A stretch of DNA of 64,000 nt from Desulfoferula mesophila (GTDB lineage Bacteria > Desulfobacterota > Desulfarculia > Desulfarculales > Desulfarculaceae): the NCBI RefSeq assembly GCF_037076455.1, contig NZ_AP028679.1, forward strand, positions 1,317,501 to 1,381,500, read 5' to 3'. The translations under genes and the position numbers were made by a program. Positions 31,783 through 39,973 of this stretch are shown one piece after another (position 1 is the first letter of the stretch; each line of letters opens with the position of its first letter). The notes under the pieces were generated by a model. It was given only the letters and a program-made list of their open reading frames with translations. It made no database searches and was not told the DNA's origin.

Positions 31783-32676
31783 ATGGATACGGCAAGCCAC
31801 ATAACCCTGGCCGCCTTGGGGCAACAGTTGCTGGTGGGGCTCAGCCGCACCACCATCTTGTTCATCGTAAGCTCCGGGCTCAGCCTTATCCTGGGAGTGC
31901 TCAGGATACCCAACGTGTCCCACGGCTCGTTGTACATGATCGGGGCCTTTGTCACCTATTCGGTGGCCACCTTCATCGGCGGCCAGACCGGCTTCTGGGT
32001 GGCTTTGGCCGTGGCCCCGGTGGCGGTGGGGCTGTTGGCCCTGGCCGTGGAGCGCGGCATATTCTGCCACCTCTACGAGCGGGAGCACCTCATGCTCCTG
32101 CTGTTCACCTTTTCGCTCATGCTGGTGCTGGGCGATCTGGTCAAGATGACCTGGGGCTCGGACTACCGTTCCCTGTCCGCTCCGCCCATGATGCAGGGCT
32201 CCTTCTCCCTGGGGGGCATGCCCTTTCCCCGCTACAACCTGTTTCTGCTGATCATGGGCCCCTTGGTGGCCCTGGGCCTGTGGGCCCTGACCAACAAGAC
32301 CAAGATCGGCAAGATAGCCCGGGCCGCGGCGGTGGACCGGGAGATGGTGGCGGCCATGGGCATCAACGTGAGCTGGGTCTTCGCCTTCGTGTTCTGCCTG
32401 GGCTGTCTCATGGCCGGCCTGGGCGGCGCCCTGGTGGCCCCCACCCAGAACATCACCCAGGGCATGGACCACGCCATTATCATGGAGGCCTTCCTCATCG
32501 TTATCATCGGCGGCCTGGGCAACATGTGGGGGGCCTTGTTGGGCGCGGCCATCTTCGGGATCACCGACTCCATCGGCATCCTGGTGTGGCCCCAGTTCGC
32601 CATCGTCTTTCCCTACGTGGCGGTGACCATCGTGCTCGTGTTCCGGCCCAAGGGCCTGCTCAAGAGCACCTGGTAA
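31783..32676 (+). CDS. livH: Branched-chain-type ABC transporter permease (LivH-like, operon 2)
   Basis: 297 residues. It is LivH-like by its opening QLLVGLSRTTILFIVSSGL, SLILGVLRIPNVSHGSLYM, and the C-terminal FRPKGLLKSTW. About eight membrane segments. It pairs with the next gene's product and lies 98 bp after the binding-protein gene, separated by a hairpin. Confidence 0.9.
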   Translation: MDTASHITLAALGQQLLVGLSRTTILFIVSSGLSLILGVLRIPNVSHGSLYMIGAFVTYSVATFIGGQTGFWVALAVAPVAVGLLALAVERGIFCHLYEREHLMLLLFTFSLMLVLGDLVKMTWGSDYRSLSAPPMMQGSFSLGGMPFPRYNLFLLIMGPLVALGLWALTNKTKIGKIARAAAVDREMVAAMGINVSWVFAFVFCLGCLMAGLGGALVAPTQNITQGMDHAIIMEAFLIVIIGGLGNMWGALLGAAIFGITDSIGILVWPQFAIVFPYVAVTIVLVFRPKGLLKSTW

Positions 32677-32689
32677 GGGGAGGGCGATC

Positions 32690-33646
32690 GTGCAAAACCA
32701 AAAGTTGATAAGCTCGCGCAGCCTGATCCTGATGGCGGTGCTGTTGGCCGCCCTGGCCCTGTTTCCCAGCGTGGCCAGCCGCTACTACATCTACCTGGCG
32801 GCCCTCATGCTGGTCACCGGGCTGCTGGCCAGCAGCCTGAACATGGTGCTGGGCTTCGGGGGCATGTACCAGTTCAACCACGCCGTGTTCTACGGGGTGG
32901 GGGCCTATGCCGCGGCCCTGCTCACGGTGCGCGGCGGGGTGAGCCCCTGGTGGGGCTATCTGGTGGGCCCCCTGGCCGCCGCCTTGCTCAGCCTGATCAT
33001 GGGCATCATCTGCGTGCGCCTGAGCAAGCTCTACTTCGGCATGCTGCAAATTTCCCTGGGCAGCCTGGTGTGGGCCGTGGTGTTCCGCTGGTATTCCTTC
33101 ACCGGCGGCGACGACGGCCTGCACGGCGTGCCGGTGCCCCGGCTCATCAGCTCCGGCGAGGGGGCCTACTACTTCGTGCTCATCGTCAGCGTTCTCTGCC
33201 TGGCGCTCATGTACCTCATCGTCAACTCCCCCTTCGGCCGGGTGTTCATGAGCATCCGCGACAACCCGGAGCGGGCCGAGGCCATCGGGGTCAACGTGCG
33301 CCTGCACCAGCTCATCGGCCTGGTCATCGCCGGGTTCTTCGGGGGGGTGGCGGGCACCCTGTTCGTCACCGTGGAGGGCACCGTCTTTCCGGACATGCTC
33401 TTTTGGACCCTGTCGCTGGAAATCATCATCATGTGCCTGTTGGGCGGCTGGTTCACCTTCTTGGGGCCCATGCTGGGCGGGGCCATGGTGGTGGCCTTGC
33501 GCGCGGTGGTGGGCACCTACACCGACTATTGGACCATGGTGCTGGGCATCATCCTCATGCTGCTGATCTTCTTCCTGCCCGAGGGGGTGTTGGGCTTCTT
33601 CCTGGCCCGCCTGGGGCGCGGCCGGACCGCCAGGGAGGAGAACTGA
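32690..33646 (+). CDS. livM: Branched-chain-type ABC transporter permease (LivM-like, operon 2)
   Basis: 318 residues. Features are LLASSLNMVLGFGGMYQFNHAVFYGVG near the N-terminus, LRLSKLYFGMLQISLGSLVW-type central helices (written VRLSKLYF here), and the coupling loop SIRDNPERAEAIGVNVRLH. It starts at GTG 32690 with GGGGAGGG about seven bases upstream. The stop is 1 bp before livG. Confidence 0.9.
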   Translation: MQNQKLISSRSLILMAVLLAALALFPSVASRYYIYLAALMLVTGLLASSLNMVLGFGGMYQFNHAVFYGVGAYAAALLTVRGGVSPWWGYLVGPLAAALLSLIMGIICVRLSKLYFGMLQISLGSLVWAVVFRWYSFTGGDDGLHGVPVPRLISSGEGAYYFVLIVSVLCLALMYLIVNSPFGRVFMSIRDNPERAEAIGVNVRLHQLIGLVIAGFFGGVAGTLFVTVEGTVFPDMLFWTLSLEIIIMCLLGGWFTFLGPMLGGAMVVALRAVVGTYTDYWTMVLGIILMLLIFFLPEGVLGFFLARLGRGRTAREEN

Positions 33647-33647
33647 C

Positions 33648-34391
33648 ATGCTCTCGGTGCAAGGACTGCGCAAATCCTTTGGCCCCTTTTTGGCGGTGTC
33701 CGACGCCAACCTGACGGTGGCCAAGGGCGAGGTGGTGGCGGTGATCGGGCCCAACGGGGCGGGCAAGACCACCCTGTTCAAGCTCATCACCGGGCAGCTG
33801 AAGCCGGACCGGGGCCAGGTGATGTTCAAGGGCGAGGACATAGCGGGCCTGAGCCCCCACCGGATATGCCGCCGGGGGCTGAGCCTCTCCTACCAGGTGG
33901 TGAGCGTCTTCCCGCGCATGAGCGTTTTTGAAAACGTGCGGGTGGCGGTGCTGGCCCGCAAGCGCCAGGTGCTGCGCCTGTTCACCCCGGCGGTGCGCCT
34001 GGCCAACGAGGAAACCTGGGAGATACTAAGCAACGTGGGCCTGGCCGACAAGGCCGAGGTGATCAGCGGCACCCTGTCCCACGGGGACAGCAAGGTGCTG
34101 GAGATGGCCATCGCCCTGGGCAACCGGCCCGAGCTACTCATCATGGACGAGCCCACCGCGGGCATGAGCCCCGAGGAAACCCGCGCGGCTAAGGCCCTTA
34201 TCCAGCGGCTCAACGGCGAGCTGGGCATCACCATACTTTTCTGCGAGCACGACATGGAACTGGTGTTCAACCTGGCCCAGCGCATCATGGTCATGCGCCA
34301 GGGCGAAACCATCGCCCAGGGCACCTGCGACGAGGTCCGCTGCGACGAAAAGGTGCAGCAGGCCTACCTGGGAGGCCAGGGCGATGCTTGA
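33648..34391 (+). CDS. livG: Branched-chain-type ABC transporter ATP-binding protein (LivG-like, operon 2)
   Basis: 247 residues. Walker A GPNGAGKTTLFKLIT is near residue 37; the signature region LSHGDSKVLEMAIALGNRPE is the LivG variant of LSGGQ; Walker B is LLIMDEPTAGMSPEE; the switch His is in FCEHDMELV. It overlaps livF by 8 bp. It forms the ATPase pair with LivF. Confidence 0.92.
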   Translation: MLSVQGLRKSFGPFLAVSDANLTVAKGEVVAVIGPNGAGKTTLFKLITGQLKPDRGQVMFKGEDIAGLSPHRICRRGLSLSYQVVSVFPRMSVFENVRVAVLARKRQVLRLFTPAVRLANEETWEILSNVGLADKAEVISGTLSHGDSKVLEMAIALGNRPELLIMDEPTAGMSPEETRAAKALIQRLNGELGITILFCEHDMELVFNLAQRIMVMRQGETIAQGTCDEVRCDEKVQQAYLGGQGDA

Positions 34392-35082
34392 GCTAAAGGG
34401 CGTGCATACCTACTACGGCCTGAGCCACATCCTTTTCGACGTGAGCCTCACCGTGGAGCGCGGCGAGGTGGTATGCCTGTTGGGGCGCAACGGGGCGGGC
34501 AAGAGCACCACCATGCGCTCCATCATGGGCCTCACTCCGCCCAAGCGCGGCAGCATCGTGTTCAAGGGCCAGGACATCACCACCATGAAGCCGCATCTCA
34601 GGGCCCGCCAGGGGCTGGGCTACGTGCCCGACGACCGCCGGGTCTTCGCCGACCTCACCGTGGGGGAAAATCTGGAAATAGTGGCCCGTCCCTCGGGAAG
34701 CTCCGAAACCTGGGACAAGGAGCGCGTCTACCGCTTCTTCCCGCCTCTGGCCGCCATAGACGGACGCCAGGCCGGGTTCCTCAGCGGCGGGGAACAGCAG
34801 ATGCTCACCATCGGCCGGGCCCTGATGACCAATCCCGACTTTTTGCTTTTGGACGAGCCCACCGAGGGCCTGGCCCCCTTGGTGGTCAAGATGTTGGCGG
34901 ATCAAATAGAGAGTCTTAAGCAGACCGGGCTGACCGTGCTTTTGGCCGAACAGAACCAGGAAGTGGCTCTAGGGCTGGCTGACCGAGGCTACATCATTGA
35001 CAACGGAGTGATACGCTACTCCGGCACCATCGAAGACTTGCGGGCCGACGAGGAAGTGCGCAAACGCTACCTCATGGTCTGA
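34384..35082 (+). CDS. livF: Branched-chain-type ABC transporter ATP-binding protein (LivF-like, operon 2)
   Basis: 232 residues. Walker A is GRNGAGKSTTMRSIMG, the Q-loop region is YVPDDRRVFADLTVGENL, the signature is LSGGEQQMLTIGRAL and Walker B is FLLLDEPTEGLAP. It is the last transporter gene of operon 2. The histidine kinase gene follows after 58 bp without a visible terminator, so some read-through into the regulatory genes is possible. Confidence 0.92.
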   Translation: MLELKGVHTYYGLSHILFDVSLTVERGEVVCLLGRNGAGKSTTMRSIMGLTPPKRGSIVFKGQDITTMKPHLRARQGLGYVPDDRRVFADLTVGENLEIVARPSGSSETWDKERVYRFFPPLAAIDGRQAGFLSGGEQQMLTIGRALMTNPDFLLLDEPTEGLAPLVVKMLADQIESLKQTGLTVLLAEQNQEVALGLADRGYIIDNGVIRYSGTIEDLRADEEVRKRYLMV

Positions 35083-35140
35083 GCTCTCGTCCGGCCTCCC
35101 GGCAACTGAAGACGGACCCCTTGGGCCCGGGCCGGCGGCG

Positions 35141-36988
35141 ATGAAACTCAAATCCTCGGTTTTCTACAAACTGCTGCTTTTCATCCTGCCCCTGGTGGTG
35201 CTGCCCACCGCGGTGGTGGGCTACTATTCCATCCAGGCCTCGGTGGAGCGGGTGAACCGCCTGGTGCGCCAGGAGCAGATGGTGCAGGTGGAGGCGGCGG
35301 CCAAGAAAATCGACGACGTGCTGCATTCCTGCCGCATCGACCTGACCACCATCACCGGACTGCCCCTGATCGAGGACTACAACCTGGCCCGCTCCTTCCG
35401 CCTCAAGGCCGAGGCCGGCTTCAACCGCGACAACATCGTGCGCCTGTTCCAGGACTTTCTGGCCCGCACCCCCTTCTACTGGCAGCTGCGCTACGTGGAC
35501 GCCGCGGGCAGGGAGCTCATCAAGGTGCGCCGGGGGCAAAAAGACCCTTCCCTGGGGCAAGCTGAGGCTTCCCTGCTGGCCGCGGCGCGCGGCCCGCTGT
35601 CCGGCGGGGCCTATTTTTCGGCCTTGCAGCAGAATCCGGAGCTGGGCGGGCTGGTCATGCACTGCGCCAGACCCACGGACAGCCCCTGGCACCAATTCAC
35701 CGGCCTGGTGATCATAGACCTGGACTTCTCGCGCATTACCGAGATGGTGCGGACCATCAAGGTGGGCCAGCGGGGCTACGCCTTCTTGCTCAATCAAGAG
35801 GGCCGCAGCATCGCCCATCCCCACGCCCGCCCCTATGAGCTGGGGCCCGAGGCGGGGCCGGACAGCCTGCGCCACCTGGTGGCCGACATGGTCTCCGGCA
35901 ACACCGGCTGGCGCACCTACCGCTTCCAGGGCGAGGAAAAGGTAGCCGCCTTCGCCCCTATCCCCACCCTGCGCTGGTCGGTGGCCGCCACCATTCCGGT
36001 GAAGGAGTTTCGCCAGGAGGCCGACGCCATCCAGGACCGGGTGATCCAGGTGATGGTCATCGCCCTGATCCTGGCGGTCACCGGCGTGAGCATCCTCTCC
36101 TACAACCTGCTCAAGCCGGTGCGCAGCCTGGCCGCGGCCACCGAGCGCCTGGCCGCCGGCCAATCGGCCGAGGAGTTGCCGGTCACCTCCCGCGACGAGC
36201 TGGGCGAGCTGACCCGGGCCTTCAACCGCATGAACCGCAACCTGGAGCGCACCCAGGCCGAGCTGGTGCGCAGCGAAAAGCTGGTCTCCCTGGGGCGGCT
36301 CAGCGCCGGGGTGGCCCACGAGATCAGAAACCCCCTGAGCGCCATGCAGGGGGCCATGGTGCACCTGCAGCGGCGGCGGGCCGACGACCCCCTGATAAGC
36401 GAGTACGGCAAGATCGTCTGCGAGGAGATCGAGCGCCTGAACCGCTTTGTCACCGAGTTTCTCTACTTCGCCCGCCAGGCCCCGCCTCAGCCGGTGCCCA
36501 CCGATCTCAACGGCCTGGTCAAGTCGGTGCAGGCCCTGTTTAGGGCCGAGGCGGAAAAGCGCGAAATACGTTTTCACGACCTGTTGGACGAAACCCTGCC
36601 CCTGGTGCTCTTGGACCCCCACCAGATGGAGCAGGTCCTGGTCAACCTGCTGATCAACGCCATGGACGCCCTGCCCGCCGAGGGGGGATACATCACCTTC
36701 TCCACCACCTGGCAGCGTCCCCTGCCCGGGGTGGAGGGGCAGGTGCGCCTGGCGGTGGAGGACAGCGGCTCGGGCATCACCCCGGAGCAGCAGGCCAGCA
36801 TCTTCGATCCCTTCTTTACCACCAAGGACGCGGGTACCGGCCTGGGGCTCACCCTGAGCCTGGGCATCGTGCAGGGCCACGGCGGCGAGTTGGAAGTGCG
36901 CAGCCGCCCGGGCCACGGAACCACGGTTATAATAAAATTACCCTATAGGCCCGCGGCCCAGCCGGACCGGGAGGAACTCGTTGGATAG
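35141..36988 (+). CDS. Membrane sensor histidine kinase with periplasmic Cache-type domain
   Basis: 615 residues. Membrane helices at about 8-30 and 300-322 enclose a large periplasmic double-Cache-like domain (for example FYWQLRYVDAAGRELIKVRR and GYAFLLNQEGRSIAHPHARP). A HAMP linker follows, then HisKA with His393 in GVAHEIRNPLSAM, and a HATPase (NLLINAMDA, DSGSGITP, GTGLGLTLSLG). It is the NtrB/DctB-type partner of the sigma-54 response regulator that overlaps it by 8 bp. Cache domains often bind small acids or amino acids directly; here a co-encoded periplasmic binding protein may take part. Confidence 0.93.
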   Translation: MKLKSSVFYKLLLFILPLVVLPTAVVGYYSIQASVERVNRLVRQEQMVQVEAAAKKIDDVLHSCRIDLTTITGLPLIEDYNLARSFRLKAEAGFNRDNIVRLFQDFLARTPFYWQLRYVDAAGRELIKVRRGQKDPSLGQAEASLLAAARGPLSGGAYFSALQQNPELGGLVMHCARPTDSPWHQFTGLVIIDLDFSRITEMVRTIKVGQRGYAFLLNQEGRSIAHPHARPYELGPEAGPDSLRHLVADMVSGNTGWRTYRFQGEEKVAAFAPIPTLRWSVAATIPVKEFRQEADAIQDRVIQVMVIALILAVTGVSILSYNLLKPVRSLAAATERLAAGQSAEELPVTSRDELGELTRAFNRMNRNLERTQAELVRSEKLVSLGRLSAGVAHEIRNPLSAMQGAMVHLQRRRADDPLISEYGKIVCEEIERLNRFVTEFLYFARQAPPQPVPTDLNGLVKSVQALFRAEAEKREIRFHDLLDETLPLVLLDPHQMEQVLVNLLINAMDALPAEGGYITFSTTWQRPLPGVEGQVRLAVEDSGSGITPEQQASIFDPFFTTKDAGTGLGLTLSLGIVQGHGGELEVRSRPGHGTTVIIKLPYRPAAQPDREELVG

Positions 36989-38369
36989 CCCCCGCAAGAT
37001 ATTGGTGGTGGATGATCGCATCAACGCCCTCAAGGTACTCATGGCCATCCTGGCCGACGAGGGCTATGAGGTGCTCACGGCCACCAGCGGGGAGGAGGCC
37101 CTGGACCAATACCATTCCCATCCGGACCTGGACGTGGTGCTGGCCGACCTTAAGATGCCGGCCATGAACGGCCTGGACCTGTTCCGGCGCATGAGCTATG
37201 AGAGCGACGCCCCGCCTTTTGTCATCATGACCGCCCACGCCACGGCCCGCTCGGCGGTGGAGGCCCTCAAGCAGGGGGTGGCCGACTACCTGTTCAAGCC
37301 CCTGGACTACGAGGAGCTGTCCATTGTCCTGGACAAGGCCATACGCCAGCGGCGCATGTCCCGGGAGCTGGCCACCCTGCGACGCCGGGTGGAGGCCGAG
37401 GGCTCCTTCCACGGCATCATCGGCACCAGCCCGGTCATGGCCAAGGTGTTCGACCTGGTGCGCACCGTGGGCCCCACCGACGCCTCGGTGCTCATTCACG
37501 GCGAGACCGGTACCGGCAAGGAGCTGCTGGCCCGGGCCCTGCACGCCGAGAGCCCCCGGACGACCGGGCCCCTGGTGTGCATCAACTGCGCCGCCCTCAC
37601 CGAGTCGCTTTTGGAGGGCGAGCTGTTCGGCTACGTGAAGGGGGCCTTCACCGGGGCCGCCGGTGACAAGAAAGGCCGCCTGGAGCTGGCCGACGGGGGC
37701 ACCCTGTTCCTGGACGAGATCGGCCATATGAGCCTGGCCCTGCAGGCCAAGCTGCTGCGCTTTTTGCAGGAGCGCACCTTCGAGCCGGTGGGAGGCAACA
37801 CCCCCCGGCGGGTGGACGTGCGCCTGCTTGCCGCCACCAATCAGGACTTGAAGCAGCAGATCGAAAAAGGCAAGTTCCTGGGCGACCTGGTTTATCGCAT
37901 CGAGGTGATCGGCCTGGACCTGCCGCCCTTGCGTCAGCGCGGCGAGGACATCCCCCTGTTGGTGGAGTATTTCGTGGACCGCATGTCCCAGCGCTACTCC
38001 AAGCCGGTGCTGGGGGTCAGTTCGCGGGCCATGCAGGCCTTGATGGAGCACCCCTGGCCGGGCAACGTGCGCCAGTTGGAAAACGTGGTGGCCCGGGCGG
38101 TGATCCTCTCCAAGGGCCAGCGCCTGGGCCTGGAGGACTTCTCGGACCTTTTGGGGGAGGAGGAGGCCGCCGAATCGCCGGACGGGGGCATCATCAGCGG
38201 CCTGCCCGAGGAGGGGGCCACCATCAAGGACATGGAGCGCGAGCTCATCGAAAAGACCCTGGCCCAGTGCGGGGGCAACAAGAGCCAGGCCGCCAAGCGC
38301 CTGGGCATCTCCCGCAAGGGGCTCTATGAAAAACTGGAGCGTTATGGCCTGGCCGAGAGTCAGGACTAG
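36981..38369 (+). CDS. Sigma-54-dependent response regulator (NtrC/DctD-type)
   Basis: 462 residues. Receiver domain with phosphoacceptor Asp56 (VLADLKMPAMNG) and Lys in YLFKPLDY; AAA+ domain with Walker A GETGTGKELLARALH (about 174), GYVKGAFTGA (about 217-226), Walker B GTLFLDEIGHM; C-terminal Fis helix-turn-helix (GGNKSQAAKRLGISRKGLYE). The start is TTG 36981, supported by GGAGGAA eight bases upstream and by the start of the receiver domain. It probably acts at the sigma-54 promoter at 39846 through the GTTACC dyads. It overlaps the next gene by about 26 bp. Confidence 0.93.
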   Translation: MDSPRKILVVDDRINALKVLMAILADEGYEVLTATSGEEALDQYHSHPDLDVVLADLKMPAMNGLDLFRRMSYESDAPPFVIMTAHATARSAVEALKQGVADYLFKPLDYEELSIVLDKAIRQRRMSRELATLRRRVEAEGSFHGIIGTSPVMAKVFDLVRTVGPTDASVLIHGETGTGKELLARALHAESPRTTGPLVCINCAALTESLLEGELFGYVKGAFTGAAGDKKGRLELADGGTLFLDEIGHMSLALQAKLLRFLQERTFEPVGGNTPRRVDVRLLAATNQDLKQQIEKGKFLGDLVYRIEVIGLDLPPLRQRGEDIPLLVEYFVDRMSQRYSKPVLGVSSRAMQALMEHPWPGNVRQLENVVARAVILSKGQRLGLEDFSDLLGEEEAAESPDGGIISGLPEEGATIKDMERELIEKTLAQCGGNKSQAAKRLGISRKGLYEKLERYGLAESQD

Positions 38370-39630
38370 GGCCGCGCTGCTGCTGCTGGCCGGGCTGTGG
38401 TGCCTGGCCGGGGCGGCGTGGGCCGCTCCCGCCTCCGAGCCCGGCGAGATCGTGCTGGGGGTGCCCACCAGCCTCACCCTGCTGGAAGGCCGCGAGAGCC
38501 TCATGGCGGTGCGTCTGGCCGTGGAGGAGATCAACGCGGCGGGCGGGGTGCGCCTGGGCCCGCGGCGCCTGCCCCTCAAGGTGCTTCCCCACGACCTGCG
38601 GGGGGCCGCCCTGGGCGTGGCGGTGGAAGACGCGGTGGCCTCCCTGGGCGGCTTCCTGCAAAATCCCCGGCTCAACGCCCTGGTGGTGGGGCCTTTCCGC
38701 TCCGAGGTGCTGCTCAACTCCCTGGACCTGCTGGCCCGCCGCAAGATCCCCCTCTTGGGCACCATCGCCATGACCCCGGCCTCGGAGGCCATGGTGCTCA
38801 AGAACCCGGCCTACGCCAACCTCTTCCGGGTGAGCCTCAACACCAGCTACCTGGTGGATTACCTCACCAGCAGCATGCGTTTTCTGGAGGAGCGCTTCGG
38901 CTTCAAGCGGGTGTACATCCTCAACCAGGACGTGGCTTGGGCTCGCACCACCGCCTCCAGGATGATCCGCCTGTTCTTCCGCCGGGCGGGCTGGCAGGTG
39001 TTGGGCCAGAAAAGCTTCCCCAGCGGGGCGGGGGATTTCTCCCAGGCCCTGGAAGAGGCGCGGGCCCAAAAAGCCCAGGTGCTGCTGTGCATCTTCGATT
39101 CGCCCCACAGCGGCCGTCTGGCCCGCCAATGGCGGCGGCTCAAGGTGCCGGCCCTGCTCTGCGGTTTCGTCTCCCCCCTGGTGGGTTCCGAGGCCTGGCA
39201 AGCTTACCGGGGCCAGGTGGCGGGCAGCCTCAACGTGATCTTCGAGCTGGGCAACCTGCCCAGCCGCCGCTATCCCCCGGCCACGGCCTTTTACCGGGCC
39301 TTTCAGCGCCGCTGGGGGCGGGAGGTCCAGTCGGGCCACGGCCCGGCGCCCTCCTACGAGTCGGTGTACATCCTGGCCAATGCCATGGAGCGGGCCGGCA
39401 GCTTGGAACCCGCCGCCCTGGTCAAGGCCCTGGAGGCCACCGACCGCCGGGGCTGCATGGGCCGGGTGCGTTTCCACCCCGACCATCAGGCTTATTTCGG
39501 CCAAGACCCCCAGCGCGAGGCCCTGGCCGCGGTGATCCAATGGACCCCCCAAGGCGCCCGGCGCATCGTGTTCCCTCCGGCCATCGCCGAAGGAGATATT
39601 GAACTGCCCGCCTTTGTGCCCATGCCCTAG
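38344..39630 (+). CDS. Orphan LivK-like solute-binding protein co-encoded with the kinase/regulator pair
   Basis: 428 residues. Signal peptide about 1-27 (ALLLLAGLWCLAGAAWA). It is a close paralogue of the binding protein at 39974: shared blocks include ALVVGPFRSE, IPLLGTIAM versus VPLLGTIAM, LNQDVAWAR versus MNQDVAWAR, NVIFELGNLPS versus NAIFELGNIPS, and GHGPAPSY. ATG 38344 is chosen (GGAG four bases upstream), inside the 3' end of the regulator gene; ATG 38326 is also in frame. With no permease directly attached, it may deliver ligand to the shared transporter or act as periplasmic co-sensor for the kinase. Confidence 0.9.
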   Translation: MAWPRVRTRAALLLLAGLWCLAGAAWAAPASEPGEIVLGVPTSLTLLEGRESLMAVRLAVEEINAAGGVRLGPRRLPLKVLPHDLRGAALGVAVEDAVASLGGFLQNPRLNALVVGPFRSEVLLNSLDLLARRKIPLLGTIAMTPASEAMVLKNPAYANLFRVSLNTSYLVDYLTSSMRFLEERFGFKRVYILNQDVAWARTTASRMIRLFFRRAGWQVLGQKSFPSGAGDFSQALEEARAQKAQVLLCIFDSPHSGRLARQWRRLKVPALLCGFVSPLVGSEAWQAYRGQVAGSLNVIFELGNLPSRRYPPATAFYRAFQRRWGREVQSGHGPAPSYESVYILANAMERAGSLEPAALVKALEATDRRGCMGRVRFHPDHQAYFGQDPQREALAAVIQWTPQGARRIVFPPAIAEGDIELPAFVPMP

Positions 39631-39662
39631 CTGTTACCATTCGACACAATCGCCTGGTTTCC

Positions 39663-39677
39663 GTTACCAATGGTAAC
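39663..39677. promoter_or_regulatory. GTTACC-N3-GGTAAC dyad (site 1)
   Basis: Perfect inverted repeat GTTACC / GGTAAC with a 3-bp spacer (AAT). It is centred about 202 bp upstream of the predicted sigma-54 start and identical in its arms to site 2. Candidate enhancer for the sigma-54 response regulator at 36981-38369. Confidence 0.6.
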
Positions 39678-39752
39678 TACCCCCCTTAACATCTCGGAAA
39701 TCGCGACGAAATAGCTTCACGCCCGGTGAAAGCCCTCCTAGGGGCGGCTTTT

Positions 39753-39771
39753 GTGTTACCCCGGGTAACAC
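39753..39771. promoter_or_regulatory. GTTACC-N3-GGTAAC dyad (site 2), extended
   Basis: GTGTTACCC (39753-39761) and GGGTAACAC (39763-39771) are perfect arms around one base; the core is GTTACC-CCG-GGTAAC at 39755-39769. It is centred about 110 bp upstream of the predicted start and 92 bp from site 1. Candidate enhancer. Confidence 0.65.
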
Positions 39772-39845
39772 CAACGGCATGGTCCGTTTTACTGTATTCG
39801 TAATAAACATATAAATATCTGTAAGTTACCCGGATAGCGACTGGT

Positions 39846-39861
39846 TGGACCACAACTTGCA
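39846..39861 (+). promoter_or_regulatory. Sigma-54 (-24/-12) promoter of transport operon 3
   Basis: TGGACC, five bases, then TTGCA; GG (39847-39848) and GC (39859-39860) are separated by exactly ten bases. Predicted start near 39872. A sigma-54 response regulator is encoded just upstream and its likely binding dyads lie at 39663-39771. Confidence 0.75.
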
Positions 39862-39973
39862 ATTGTGTCGAGTCACACCCCGCGCAGCGAGCAGCGGCAG
39901 CAGGGGAATGGGGTGGCGCAATTTTTTGGTATGGGGCCTGACGCTCCACCAAACCTAACGGGGAGGACTTTAG

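Larger units (their letters stand above)
39631..39973. other. Intergenic control region of transport operon 3
   Basis: 343 bp without a gene. Contents in order: a GTTACC half-site (39633-39638), two full GTTACC-N3-GGTAAC dyads, a further half-site (39825-39830), a sigma-54 promoter and a leader of about 100 nt. The stretch around 39781-39825 is AT-rich, as is common for bendable DNA between enhancer and sigma-54 promoter. Confidence 0.75.
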
